Assembly: GCA_018065085.1 (NCBI GenBank)
Contig: JAGHUA010000013.1
Location: 32,910 to 96,909, forward strand
Direction: 5' to 3'
DNA length: 64,000 bases
From: Candidatus Liminaster caballi
GTDB taxonomy: Bacteria; Bacteroidota; Bacteroidia; Bacteroidales; UBA3663
Position 1 is the stretch's first letter. The number at the start of each line of letters is the position of its first letter. The notes under the pieces are model-generated. The model worked only from the letters and a program-made list of their open reading frames with translations. It did not search any database and was not told the DNA's origin. A program made the position numbers and the translations under genes. Below, in pieces: positions 26,801 through 35,032 of this stretch.

Positions 26801-27835
26801 TACAAACGAGAGCAGTACCTCGGCAAAGTTAATGCCACAGATACGTTTCTCGATGTCCTGGTGCGCTACGGACAGAAATACCGAGCCGAAAAGCAGAGCA
26901 ACGAGGCTTCGCTGTTCGATGACCTCGAAGATGCTGCCATCGCCATTGCCCATCCTGCCGTTCCAGAGGGCGAACCGATGAGCACACTCCAACGACTCAA
27001 CCTTGAGAAGGAATATGTCGGTATGTATCTCTCGGGGCATCCGCTCGATGACTATAAGTTCCAGCTCAAGTATGCCTGCAACACCACTATGGCAGAACTT
27101 GACTCGATACCAAACCCACGCAGTCGCGACGAGTATGGCACCATTCTCCAGGGGCTCACCAAAGAGAAGTCTGAGGAATATGCACGCATCATGAATAAGG
27201 AGATTGTTTGCGGCGGCCTGGTCACTGGATGGCGTGAGGCTCTGAGCAAAAAAACAAATTCTCCATACGGCATCCTAACACTCGAAGACTATTCGGGCAA
27301 GCATGAGTTTGCCTTCTTCGGACAGGCCTACCCTCAGTGGCGAGGCTATGGATGCGAAGGCATGTACCTTTTGATTCGAGCCAAATTCCAGCCAAAGAAG
27401 TTCCTACGCACACCGCCGCAGTCTTTCCTTGACTACGAACTCAACATCGGCAGCATCTCACAGCTCAATGACGTTTCCGACCAGCTTATTGAGAACTTCA
27501 CGGTTGTCATTGACAGCATGAAGCTCAACGACCAAGCAGTGCGCATGCTTCAGAGCGAGCTTATCTCGTCAAAACCGACAGAAGATAGCGACAAAAGACC
27601 ACCATCATCACTGCTATTCTTTGAGGTTCAGGACGCAATACGCAACTTCAACGTACGTCTATTCTCGCGCAAGCACAAGATTCGCATCAGTACAGAACTG
27701 GTTGATTACGTACGCAGCCTTGACGGTGTCGAGTGTAAGATCAACAACCGTCTCGTGGTTACAGAAGAAGCTGTAGAACAGACTCAAGATGTCGAAGCTG
27801 AGTTCGAAGACGATATACCGCCGATTGACGACTGA
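23852..27835 (+). CDS. dnaE: DNA polymerase III, alpha subunit
   Basis: The replicative polymerase catalytic subunit, 1327 residues. The PHP domain opens the protein (HLHVHTEYSLLDGQCKI, AITDHGNMYGI). The palm contains VGPGRGSAAGSAVAYCLGI and the catalytic acidic motif PDIDTDFDDDGR near residue 491. YRPGPMDYIPAFI and KSHAVCYAWVAYQTAYLKAH are C-family fingers motifs. The C-terminal part has a helix-hairpin-helix region and an OB-fold (GLVTGWREALSKK), ending in an acidic tail. The length agrees with Bacteroidetes DnaE. It has its own promoter, and the GH3 gene follows by 36 bp. Confidence 0.97.
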   Translation: MQPFAHLHVHTEYSLLDGQCKIGRLFKKAADDGMPGFAITDHGNMYGIKEFFDIAGKENKNREKEGLPRVKPVFGCEVYVAHRSLDKKEGKADMRGWHLILLAKNKNGYQNLIKAVSIGWVEGLYGAPRIDHAVLEKYHEDLICCSACLGSEVAKKFESGDLQSAEDAILWHKELFGDDYYLELQRHKTRDPLYNPECYEKQKPYNEFLIEMSKKHGIKLICTNDVHFVDEENGEAHDHLICMNTGKDLDDPTRMRYTKEEWFKTTAEMNELFADVPEALANTVEIIDKCVEYDIENGPIMPNFEIPAEFGREEDYRKRYTEEMLFEEMTRDENGNVFLSEEDARKKFKKLGNGDLNKVVRIKFEADYLKHLTLQGARDNHYLTKDYGYEGDPMAQPMTDDEIIAALAPNVWDRIKFELHIMKTMGFPGYFLIVSDFIRACREELGVSVGPGRGSAAGSAVAYCLGITKIDPIKYDLLFERFLNPDRISLPDIDTDFDDDGRSKVIEWVQQKYGADRVSHIITYGTMATKMVLKDMARVEKVPIPEANRLAGLVPDRMPEENGKALKCNLKNCIKVVPELRDACESEDPAIRNVMRLGQMLEGNVRGTGVHACGMIIGRDPIDTVVPVSVVDDHGTKLLVTQYDGHVIESTGLIKMDFLGLKTLGIINEALDNIRETCGVEIDIDHIPIDDKKTYDLFASGKTIGTFQFESPGMQKYLKELHPDCIGDIVAMNALYRPGPMDYIPAFIARKNGREPITYDLEACEEYLKDTYGITVYQEQVMLLSRKLADFTRGESDALRKAMGKKKKDIVDAMKPKFIEGGKKNGHDPKILEKIWADWEKFASYAFNKSHAVCYAWVAYQTAYLKAHYPAEYMAAVLSRSLNDINELAKQMNECRNMDLTVKGPDVNMSRQRYSVDTEGAVRYGLAGIKSVGEGAADAIVNERKANGPYKDIFDFIERVELGAVNRKCVEALVYSGAFDGLGYKREQYLGKVNATDTFLDVLVRYGQKYRAEKQSNEASLFDDLEDAAIAIAHPAVPEGEPMSTLQRLNLEKEYVGMYLSGHPLDDYKFQLKYACNTTMAELDSIPNPRSRDEYGTILQGLTKEKSEEYARIMNKEIVCGGLVTGWREALSKKTNSPYGILTLEDYSGKHEFAFFGQAYPQWRGYGCEGMYLLIRAKFQPKKFLRTPPQSFLDYELNIGSISQLNDVSDQLIENFTVVIDSMKLNDQAVRMLQSELISSKPTEDSDKRPPSSLLFFEVQDAIRNFNVRLFSRKHKIRISTELVDYVRSLDGVECKINNRLVVTEEAVEQTQDVEAEFEDDIPPIDD

Positions 27836-27871
27836 GAAAACCATGACATTAACAGAAAACCATAAACTAAT

Positions 27872-30139
27872 ATGAAAACCATTCTTACTACCACTGCTGC
27901 CATGTTACTTGCAGGCACATGTTTTGCCCAGGCTCCACAGCTCACTCAGGGCAATATTGATGGAGTTATCAAGGCGATGACCCTTGAAGAAAAAGTCACC
28001 CTCGTTGTGGGTGCAAACCGCTATGCCGAGATTGAGAGCGGTCCAGATCATGCTCCTGGCATGCCTGAACGCAAGGCACAGCACGTTGCCAAACCGAAAT
28101 CAGAGCCACAGGAGGAAGTCGTAACTGCGTTCTCTAGTGGACGCGTCAAGGGTGCAGCCGGCGATGTTGTGCCAGTCAAGCGAGTAGGCATCACTACAAT
28201 GGTTCTCGCCGACGGTCCTGCAGGTCTCCGCATCGATCCTACACGCAAGGATGACGATCAGACATATTACTGCACAGCTTTCCCTATCGGTTCGCTGCTC
28301 TCTGCATCTTGGGATCCTGCCCTGACTCAGCGTGTTACGACAGCCATGGGCGAGGAAGTGCACGAATATGGTGCAGACGTACTCCTTGCTCCTGCTATCA
28401 ACATCCACCGCAATCCGCTCTGCGGACGTAACTTTGAGTACTATAGCGAGGATCCGCTCCTTGCAGGTCTCACTGCTGCCGCATATATCCGTGGCATCCA
28501 GAGCCAGGGTGTCGGCACTTCGCTCAAGCACTTCGCGGCTAACAACCAGGAGACTATGCGTAATGGTCAGAACTCTTCAATCACCGAGCGTGCCCTTCGC
28601 GAGATCTATCTCAAGGGTTTTGAGATTGCTGTCAAGGATGCTCAGCCTTGGACAATCATGACCTCATATAATAAGGTAAACGGTGTACTGTCGAGCGAGA
28701 ACCGCTGGCTCATCACCGACGTGCTCCGCAACGAATGGGGCTTCAAGGGATTTGTCATGACCGACTGGTGGGCTGAGGAAAACGGCGCCCGTCAGATCGA
28801 GGCTGGCAATGACATGCTCATGCCAGGCACTCCTCATCAGTTCGATGAAATCATCAAGGCTGCACAAAGCGGACGTCTCGATATGCGCTATCTTGACGAT
28901 TGCGTTCGTCGCATCCTTCAGGTGATGGTTCAGTCGCCAACCTTCCTTCGCTACAACTACAGCAACAAACCAGATCTCAAGGCACACGCTCAGGTTGTTC
29001 GTGACGCAGCCCCAGAAGGCATGGTATTGCTCAAGAACGAGTCTGTTCTCCCTCTCAAGGCTGGCCGCAAGGTTGCACTCTTCGGTGTTCCTTCATACGA
29101 CATCATGGTTGGCGGCTCTGGCTCTGGCTATGTTAATCGTGCCTACAAGGTTTCTCTGGACGAGGGTCTCTCAGCTGCCGGTTTTAAGCTTGACAAACAG
29201 ATTACAGCCCAGTATCAGGATTATGTAAAGGGCGTTAAGGCCAATCAGAATGAGAACTTCTGGGTAGTACCTGTTGTACCTGAGACAGCCATCTCAGCAG
29301 AGGATGCCGCTGCTGCAGCCAAGCGTAATGACGTTGCTATCTACTCTATCGGTCGTATGGCTGGCGAGGGCGGCGACCGCAAGCTCGTTCCTGGCGACTG
29401 GTATCTCTCTGATCTCGAACAGAAAAACATCGACGCTCTCTGCGACGCTTTCCACAAGGTGGGCAAGAAGGTCATCGTCCTGCTCAACATGGGCAATATC
29501 ATCGACATGAACTGGAGCACTCAGCCTGATGCTGTCCTGCACACATGGATGGGTGGACAGGAAGCTGGTCACAGCATTGCTGATGTCCTCGCCGGTAAGG
29601 TTTCACCTTCGGGCAAGTTGCCAATGACCATCGCTACCAAATACGAAACATATCCATCGGCCAACGATTTCCCAATGTCTAACAACAACCCTGGTGATGT
29701 CAACTATGACGAGGACATCTTTGTAGGCTATCGCCATTTCGACCGTCAGCCAGCAGATATCCTCTTCCCATTCGGCTTTGGTCTGAGCTACACCCAGTTT
29801 GAGTACTCTGACCTCAAGGTGTCAAAGCAGGGCTCTGACATCACCGTAAGCGTCAAGGTCACAAATACAGGCAAGGTGGCAGCCAAGGAGGTCGTACAGC
29901 TCTATGTATCGGCACCAAAGGGTCAGATTGTAAAGCCAGTCAAGGAACTTCGTGCATACGCCAAGACCGGTTTGCTCAAGGCTAAGGAGTCTGAGGTTGT
30001 TACCATGACTGTCAAGGTAGATGACCTTCGTTCGTTCGACAACTACCTGCGTCAGTGGGTTCTCGACCGCGGCACATATCAGTTCCATGTCGCTGCCTCA
30101 TCACAGGACATCCGCCTCACTGCCACACAGGATCTCTAA
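27872..30139 (+). CDS. bglX: Glycoside hydrolase family 3, beta-glucosidase type
   Basis: A secreted or periplasmic exo-glycosidase of 755 residues that removes terminal beta-linked glucose (or xylose) units. The signal peptide MKTILTTTAAMLLAGTCFAQ is followed by the GH3 N-terminal barrel (VLLAPAINIHRNPLCGRNFEYYSEDP, SLKHFAANNQETMR). The nucleophile is the Asp of GFVMTDWW near residue 298. The second alpha/beta domain and a C-terminal fibronectin III-like domain (VTNTGKVAAKEVVQLYVS) complete the usual three-domain layout. The symbol bglX reflects layout; the exact sugar is not readable. Confidence 0.92.
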   Translation: MKTILTTTAAMLLAGTCFAQAPQLTQGNIDGVIKAMTLEEKVTLVVGANRYAEIESGPDHAPGMPERKAQHVAKPKSEPQEEVVTAFSSGRVKGAAGDVVPVKRVGITTMVLADGPAGLRIDPTRKDDDQTYYCTAFPIGSLLSASWDPALTQRVTTAMGEEVHEYGADVLLAPAINIHRNPLCGRNFEYYSEDPLLAGLTAAAYIRGIQSQGVGTSLKHFAANNQETMRNGQNSSITERALREIYLKGFEIAVKDAQPWTIMTSYNKVNGVLSSENRWLITDVLRNEWGFKGFVMTDWWAEENGARQIEAGNDMLMPGTPHQFDEIIKAAQSGRLDMRYLDDCVRRILQVMVQSPTFLRYNYSNKPDLKAHAQVVRDAAPEGMVLLKNESVLPLKAGRKVALFGVPSYDIMVGGSGSGYVNRAYKVSLDEGLSAAGFKLDKQITAQYQDYVKGVKANQNENFWVVPVVPETAISAEDAAAAAKRNDVAIYSIGRMAGEGGDRKLVPGDWYLSDLEQKNIDALCDAFHKVGKKVIVLLNMGNIIDMNWSTQPDAVLHTWMGGQEAGHSIADVLAGKVSPSGKLPMTIATKYETYPSANDFPMSNNNPGDVNYDEDIFVGYRHFDRQPADILFPFGFGLSYTQFEYSDLKVSKQGSDITVSVKVTNTGKVAAKEVVQLYVSAPKGQIVKPVKELRAYAKTGLLKAKESEVVTMTVKVDDLRSFDNYLRQWVLDRGTYQFHVAASSQDIRLTATQDL

Positions 30140-30162
30140 GAGGTTGAGTGTTTATTCGGATA

Positions 30163-30197
30163 ACCGAGCTATCGAAGCATCGAGACATCGAAGTATC
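30163..30197 (+). repeat. TCGA octamer array before the SIMPL gene
   Basis: ACCGAGCT, ATCGAAGC, ATCGAGAC and ATCGAAGT follow in exact 8-nt register, followed by ATC. The motif resembles the array after the SIMPL gene (30973-31036). Confidence 0.65.
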
Positions 30198-30236
30198 AAA
30201 AAAATGGAATGATCGAAAAAAAATAAGAACCAAACT

Positions 30237-30914
30237 ATGAAAAATTCTATAGTTCTCGCCATAGGCATTGCTCTTGCCGGATTTTTCATCTATTGCGGCA
30301 TTGACAATTTCGCATCTAAGGATCGCTATGTTACCGTACGCGGACTCTCCGAGTGTGAGGTCATGGCCGATCAGGTCACTTGGGATATCTCATTCAATGT
30401 GACGGGCAACCAACTTGAAGCCCTCTACCCTCGCCTTCAGCCCAAGCAGGATCAGCTTCTGAGCTTCCTCAAAGACAACGGAGTCACCGACGATGAGATC
30501 TTTTTCTCTGCACCTACATGCTACGACCGTTCTGACTGGTATAACTGGAACGAAAAGAAGGCATACACTGACCAGTTTGTGGTGACAGGTTCGCTGACCA
30601 TCGTTTCTGAAGATGTCGAGAAGATCCGAAACATCCACATGCAGCAGCTTGAGCTTATGAAGCGTGGTGTGGTCATTGATGGCTCTCGTCCAAGTTACAA
30701 TTATATGGGCCTCAACGAGCTCAAACCCGTCATGGTCGAAGAAGCCACTCGCAATGCACGCATTGTAGCAAATAAGTTTGCCGAAGATGCCGACTGCAGT
30801 ATTGGCAGCATACGCAATGCTCGCCAAGGCCAATTTGAGGTATATAGCGATGAGATCAGACCATATATGCGACACGTTCGCGTGGTCACCACCATTGATT
30901 ATTTCCTGAAATAA
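30237..30914 (+). CDS. SIMPL domain (DUF541) membrane-anchored protein
   Basis: A 225-residue protein with one N-terminal hydrophobic segment (IVLAIGIALAGFFIYCGI) that is probably an uncleaved anchor, facing the periplasm. The rest matches the SIMPL/DUF541 family: RYVTVRGLSECEVMADQVTWDI at the start, a conserved middle with VVTGSLTIVSEDVEKI, and ATRNARIVANKFAED near the end. Family members such as BP26 and YggE are oligomeric envelope proteins tied to stress tolerance; the mechanism is unclear. It is flanked by related octamer arrays and closed by its own terminator. Confidence 0.88.
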   Translation: MKNSIVLAIGIALAGFFIYCGIDNFASKDRYVTVRGLSECEVMADQVTWDISFNVTGNQLEALYPRLQPKQDQLLSFLKDNGVTDDEIFFSAPTCYDRSDWYNWNEKKAYTDQFVVTGSLTIVSEDVEKIRNIHMQQLELMKRGVVIDGSRPSYNYMGLNELKPVMVEEATRNARIVANKFAEDADCSIGSIRNARQGQFEVYSDEIRPYMRHVRVVTTIDYFLK

Positions 30915-30922
30915 GTTACATC

Positions 30923-30953
30923 AAGGGGAGTGAGGGTCACTCCCCTTTCTTTC
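30923..30953 (+). terminator. Terminator after the SIMPL gene
   Basis: A perfect 11-bp stem AAGGGGAGTGA / TCACTCCCCTT with a GGG loop, followed by TCTTTCC, 8 bp after the stop codon. Confidence 0.85.
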
Positions 30954-30972
30954 CTCATTACCATTATTATAA

Positions 30973-31036
30973 TTTTCGAATTATCGATTTTTCGAGTTAT
31001 CGGACTATTGTGCTATCGAATTTTCGATCTTTTGAT
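30973..31036 (+). repeat. TCGA octamer array after the SIMPL gene
   Basis: Eight 8-mers in exact register from 30973: TTTTCGAA, TTATCGAT, TTTTCGAG, TTATCGGA, CTATTGTG, CTATCGAA, TTTTCGAT, CTTTTGAT. The array ends 12 bp before the esterase start codon. Confidence 0.75.
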
Positions 31037-31048
31037 AAGGCTATTTAT

Positions 31049-32428
31049 ATGAAAACATTTCTTTCTTCTATCTCCCTATTGTCACTCTTGCTATGCAGCT
31101 GTGCGACTCAAGAACCGGAAAATCCCGTACTCTGCATTGAAGGCGGACAAGTACAAGGTGTGGTTCTCAATAATTCTGTCGTATATCGTGGCATTCCTTA
31201 TGCAGCTCCGCCGGTCGACTCACTTCGTTGGCAGTTGCCACAGCCTGTCGTAACATGGGACTCTGTTCTTATCGCCGACCATTGGAGCTGCGCCAGTTGG
31301 CAGGCTCCTCACGATCCGAATGATGCCAACTACGGTGTCGAATTCTATGCCCAAGATCCAGAGTTCAGCGAGGATTGTCTCTATCTCAACATCTGGACTC
31401 CACGCGGTGCTTCTGGCCATTCCGACCGCGACCTCCCTGTGGCTCTATGGATTCACGGCGGAGCCTATCATGCTGGCTGGGGATTTGAGCCAGAGTTCGA
31501 TGGCGAGGCATGGGCTGAACGTGGAGTCATACTCGTCACTATCAATTATCGCCTTGGCATCTTCGGTTTCCTCACACATCCCGAACTTACCGCCCACAGT
31601 CCAGAAGGCATTTCGGGAAACTATGGCATCTATGACCAACTCAAAGCCATCCAATGGGTACATGACAACATTGCACAGTTTGGCGGCAATCCTGACAACA
31701 TCACTATCTTCGGACAGAGCGCAGGTGGTGGCAGTGTCCGTTGCCTTGTGTCTTCACCACTTGCCAAACCTCTTATCTCAAAGGCTATCATCATGAGTGC
31801 CGGCGGACTTAATCGTGCTCTCTCGGCAGACAACACACAGCAGTCTGCAGAAGAACTTCACCGTCAGATTCTCGATGCAGCAGGCATCTCTACATACGAG
31901 CGACTCATGGCATCTGACTGGCAGACTCTCTATAACGCCCAGCAGGAGTATGTGAGCCGCACTGGCAACTGGCGTCTCAGTACTCCCCACATTGACGGTC
32001 GTCTCATTACAACCGATTTCAGTGAAGCGGCTCTCTGCAACACTCTGGCAGATATTCCATACATGGTAGGCTCGGTAGCCAACGACATGCCAGGACTCGA
32101 TAAAGGCCTTGAAGATTTTGCTTCACTTCGCGACAGTCTTTCCGAACAGCCTGTATATGTCTATTATTTTGACTCAGCACCTCCAACTGATGGCCGTCCA
32201 GCCCTTACCGGTTCATTCCACAGTTCAGAACTTTGGTCGGTGTTCCACACACTCGGCCGTTCTTGGCGTCCGTTCTCGGAGGCTGACTACGAACTCAGTT
32301 CGCGAATGGTGACCTATTGGACAAACTTCGCTAAATACGGCGACCCAAATACGCCTTCGTCTGATGGCGCATGGCAACCATACACCAATGCCAATGCCTA
32401 CGTTCACAAACTAACCCGTCAGCAATAA
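31049..32428 (+). CDS. Type B carboxylesterase lipoprotein
   Basis: An alpha/beta-hydrolase of the carboxylesterase type B family, 460 residues from the chosen start. MKTFLSSISLLSLLLCSC is a lipoprotein signal (Cys18), which favours ATG 31049 over the in-frame codon 39 bp upstream that lies in the repeat array. EDCLYLNIWTP, the oxyanion motif HGGAY, the nucleophile elbow GQSAGG (Ser about 224) and a C-terminal HSSELWSVF with the catalytic His are present. It is envelope-anchored and probably removes ester groups from plant or host glycans; the substrate is not defined. Confidence 0.9.
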   Translation: MKTFLSSISLLSLLLCSCATQEPENPVLCIEGGQVQGVVLNNSVVYRGIPYAAPPVDSLRWQLPQPVVTWDSVLIADHWSCASWQAPHDPNDANYGVEFYAQDPEFSEDCLYLNIWTPRGASGHSDRDLPVALWIHGGAYHAGWGFEPEFDGEAWAERGVILVTINYRLGIFGFLTHPELTAHSPEGISGNYGIYDQLKAIQWVHDNIAQFGGNPDNITIFGQSAGGGSVRCLVSSPLAKPLISKAIIMSAGGLNRALSADNTQQSAEELHRQILDAAGISTYERLMASDWQTLYNAQQEYVSRTGNWRLSTPHIDGRLITTDFSEAALCNTLADIPYMVGSVANDMPGLDKGLEDFASLRDSLSEQPVYVYYFDSAPPTDGRPALTGSFHSSELWSVFHTLGRSWRPFSEADYELSSRMVTYWTNFAKYGDPNTPSSDGAWQPYTNANAYVHKLTRQQ

Positions 32429-32492
32429 CATGTAACCATAGTCCTCGGCTTACACAACCGCAATATTTATATATCACACCCACCATTCCGGC

Positions 32493-33734
32493 ATGAACAC
32501 TCTCCGCGCCATCATATCTGTGCTTATAGGCCTTAGTGCATCGATCACATGTGCTCAAGATTTCCATGACTGCTTCTCTGATTCGACACTCAGGCTCGAC
32601 TACATCCTATCGGGCGACGCATTTCAGCAGCATATAAGTCTAGACAAGATGAGCCGCATACCGGGTTGGTGGGGCAAACGACAACATCTGGCAGAAGTTC
32701 CTGTCGAAGGCAATGGCACAATTACCATGCGCAATCACAATGACAGCACTGTCATATACCGACAGTCATTCTCCACTCTCTTTCAGGAATGGCTGGCCTA
32801 TGATGAGGCAAAAACCACACAGCGCGCTTTTGAAAGTGTATTCAATTTGCCCATGCCCAAAGACGCAGCCGATATTACGGTTGAACTGCGTGACAATCGC
32901 CGATCAGTCATATCGTCCATGACCCACACCGTATTGCCGCAGGATATTCTGATCAGACGTAAGGGAGAAATGCACATCACTCCATACGAGACATTGCTCA
33001 AGGCTGCCGATAGCACACGATGCATTAACATCGCATTTATCTCCGAGGGATATACCGAGACGGAAATGCCAGTGTTCATCGACGATGCCCGCCTCGCCAT
33101 TGATGCCCTGTTCAGCCACGAGCCGTTTGCTTCATTCAAAGACCGTTTTAATATCATTGCCGTGAAGGCTCCGTCTGTTGAGAGTGGTACAAGCGAACCT
33201 TCGAAAGGAATCTGGCGTCACACCGCGTTGAGCAGCCATTTCGATACGTTCTACTCTGACCGCTATCTGACCACACTGGCTATCGAGGATCTTCATGACT
33301 GGCTGGCAGGTACGCCCTACGAGCATATCATCGTCCTTGTCAACACTGAGAAATATGGTGGAGGCGGAATACTGAACAGCTACAATCTTTCGATGACCCA
33401 CCATGAGATGTTCCGTCCTGTCGTTGTCCATGAATTCGGACACAGTCTTGTGGGACTGGCCGACGAATATGCCTACGAGCAGGAAGATGTCCCTATGTAT
33501 CCGCATGACATCGAACCATGGGAACCAAACATCACCACGCTCACTGATTTCAGTGCGAAGTGGGCTGACATGCTACCAGACAGCACCTTGGGCATTTACG
33601 AAGGCGCCGGTTACAGTTTAAAAGGTGTTTATCGTCCTGCCGAAGGATGTCGTATGCGCAACAATACTACACCAGAGTTTTGTCCGGTGTGCCAGCGCGC
33701 CATCAGTCGTCTTATCCGCTTCTACACAGAATAG
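32493..33734 (+). CDS. M64 (IgA peptidase family) metallopeptidase
   Basis: An exported zinc peptidase of 413 residues with signal peptide MNTLRAIISVLIGLSASITCAQ. An N-terminal beta domain (about 25-165) is followed by the M64 catalytic domain starting NIAFISEGYTETEM. The zinc motif HEFGH lies at about 313-317 and is followed by SLVGLADEY, the family-specific context. CRMRN and CPVCQRAISRLI near the end match the conserved cysteine-containing tail. M64 members include an IgA-cleaving enzyme of Clostridium ramosum, but many Bacteroidetes homologues have unknown targets. Confidence 0.9.
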   Translation: MNTLRAIISVLIGLSASITCAQDFHDCFSDSTLRLDYILSGDAFQQHISLDKMSRIPGWWGKRQHLAEVPVEGNGTITMRNHNDSTVIYRQSFSTLFQEWLAYDEAKTTQRAFESVFNLPMPKDAADITVELRDNRRSVISSMTHTVLPQDILIRRKGEMHITPYETLLKAADSTRCINIAFISEGYTETEMPVFIDDARLAIDALFSHEPFASFKDRFNIIAVKAPSVESGTSEPSKGIWRHTALSSHFDTFYSDRYLTTLAIEDLHDWLAGTPYEHIIVLVNTEKYGGGGILNSYNLSMTHHEMFRPVVVHEFGHSLVGLADEYAYEQEDVPMYPHDIEPWEPNITTLTDFSAKWADMLPDSTLGIYEGAGYSLKGVYRPAEGCRMRNNTTPEFCPVCQRAISRLIRFYTE

Positions 33735-33775
33735 GATTTAGGCAAAAAGAAAAGAATTATTCAGAGAATACATTT

Positions 33776-34414
33776 ATGATACAGCCAGATAAAAAACTCC
33801 GATCATTCATTGAGGAAGAAATCATTCCAAGGTACGCTTCCTTCGACAAAGCACATCAAGAAGATCACGTCCACTCGGTTATCGAACAAAGCCTGAAGCT
33901 TGCTCCATTCTATGATGTCAGTATCGATATGGTGTATGCTATTGCCGCTTATCACGACCTGGGACTGGAGAAAGACCGCAAGACACATCATCTTGTGTCT
34001 GGACAGATAGTCATGGAGGACGAGCGGCTCTTGCAATGGTTCTCTCACGAACAGATTGAGACAATGGCAAAAGCAGTAGAAGACCATCGCGCATCGTCTG
34101 ACCATGAACCACGTAGCATATACGGCAAGATTGTAGCCGAAGCCGACCGACTGATTGACACTGACACCATTCTGCGCCGCACCATCCAATACGGGTTCAA
34201 GCACTATCCGGATTTCGGCAAAGAGGCTCACATTAAGAGGGCACTCGACCATCTGGATGAAAAATATGCTGAAGGAGGGTATCTGAGGCTATGGATTCCA
34301 GAATCTCCCAACGCTGAACGTCTCAAGGTTCTACAGCAACTGATTAAGCAAAAAGCAAAGATTCGCGAACTTATTGAACTTGTTTACGAGCAGGTAAAAT
34401 CAGCATTATTATGA
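33776..34414 (+). CDS. HD domain phosphohydrolase
   Basis: A cytoplasmic 212-residue HD-superfamily protein. The metal-binding motif is AYHDLGLEKDRKTHH, preceded by HVHSVIEQSLKLA and followed by KAVEDHRASSDHEPRSIYGKIVAEADRL, the usual H...HD...H...D order. ATG 33776 (MIQPDKKL) is chosen because the longer open frame would overlap the M64 gene in another frame. The substrate is unknown. It converges with the next gene, the two stops being only 5 bp apart. Confidence 0.85.
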   Translation: MIQPDKKLRSFIEEEIIPRYASFDKAHQEDHVHSVIEQSLKLAPFYDVSIDMVYAIAAYHDLGLEKDRKTHHLVSGQIVMEDERLLQWFSHEQIETMAKAVEDHRASSDHEPRSIYGKIVAEADRLIDTDTILRRTIQYGFKHYPDFGKEAHIKRALDHLDEKYAEGGYLRLWIPESPNAERLKVLQQLIKQKAKIRELIELVYEQVKSALL

Positions 34415-34432
34415 CATGGTCATTTCCATGTC
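34413..34432. terminator. Hairpin at the junction of two converging genes
   Basis: GACATGG (34413-34419) pairs with CCATGTC (34426-34432) over a 6-nt loop. It overlaps the last bases of both converging coding regions. It may end one or both transcripts, but the T tract is short. Confidence 0.35.
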
Positions 34433-35022
34433 TGCCAGTCTCCCAACATCATGTCTGTATCGGAATAGTCGTCATCATCATCAGAGGACACAACAGGCGG
34501 CAAGCAGATATCAGACAAAGGAAGATTTGAGGCTTCAAGAAGATCGAACACCTGGCAGAAACATTCAAATGGAGACTGCATTGTTGGGAAATGAATATCT
34601 ACCCTATTGAGACACGCTGCATAGAGACCGAGTGAGAACTGCATCTGTCGGTCGAGGTAGTCTTCTCCATTGGGCACGTCATAGCCTTGAGAGATGAGAG
34701 GCTGAAGAATGTTTCTCAACATGAGAGCGTGCGCCTTGCCCTCGATACCAGGAAATGATAGAGACCACATATTCTGGCCAATTTCGCCCACGTATGCCTC
34801 ACGTTCAAGATATACGTCAAAAATAACTTGCGAATGGACGTAGCGGAAATGTAGCGAAGCACGGTATGGCGAGATTGACTGTGTGAGTTGAAGTGAATAG
34901 CAATCACGGCGTGAAGCCTCGAAATAGGGCCACGCCGTCGTGTTGCTCAGTCGATGCTTGACCTGCGTAAATAGCATGGTCGCCTCGAACTTCAGAAGAT
35001 TGGAATATTTATCATTGCCCAT
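34420..35022 (-). CDS. Unrecognised protein with acidic C-terminal tail
   Basis: 200 residues, not recognised. No signal peptide or membrane segment is seen. The middle is rich in aromatic and alternating hydrophobic residues (YRASLHFRYVHSQVIFDVYL, NMWSLSFPGIEG), suggesting a folded alpha/beta cytoplasmic protein. The last 30 residues hold a DDDDDYSDTD acidic run. It begins 10 bp after the DNA methyltransferase and is the last gene of the Cbp1-rpiB-methyltransferase run, so co-expression with the methyltransferase is likely. Codon use resembles its neighbours, supporting a real gene. Confidence 0.75.
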   Translation of the reverse strand: MGNDKYSNLLKFEATMLFTQVKHRLSNTTAWPYFEASRRDCYSLQLTQSISPYRASLHFRYVHSQVIFDVYLEREAYVGEIGQNMWSLSFPGIEGKAHALMLRNILQPLISQGYDVPNGEDYLDRQMQFSLGLYAACLNRVDIHFPTMQSPFECFCQVFDLLEASNLPLSDICLPPVVSSDDDDDYSDTDMMLGDWQTWK

Positions 35023-35032
35023 TTACCAGATT

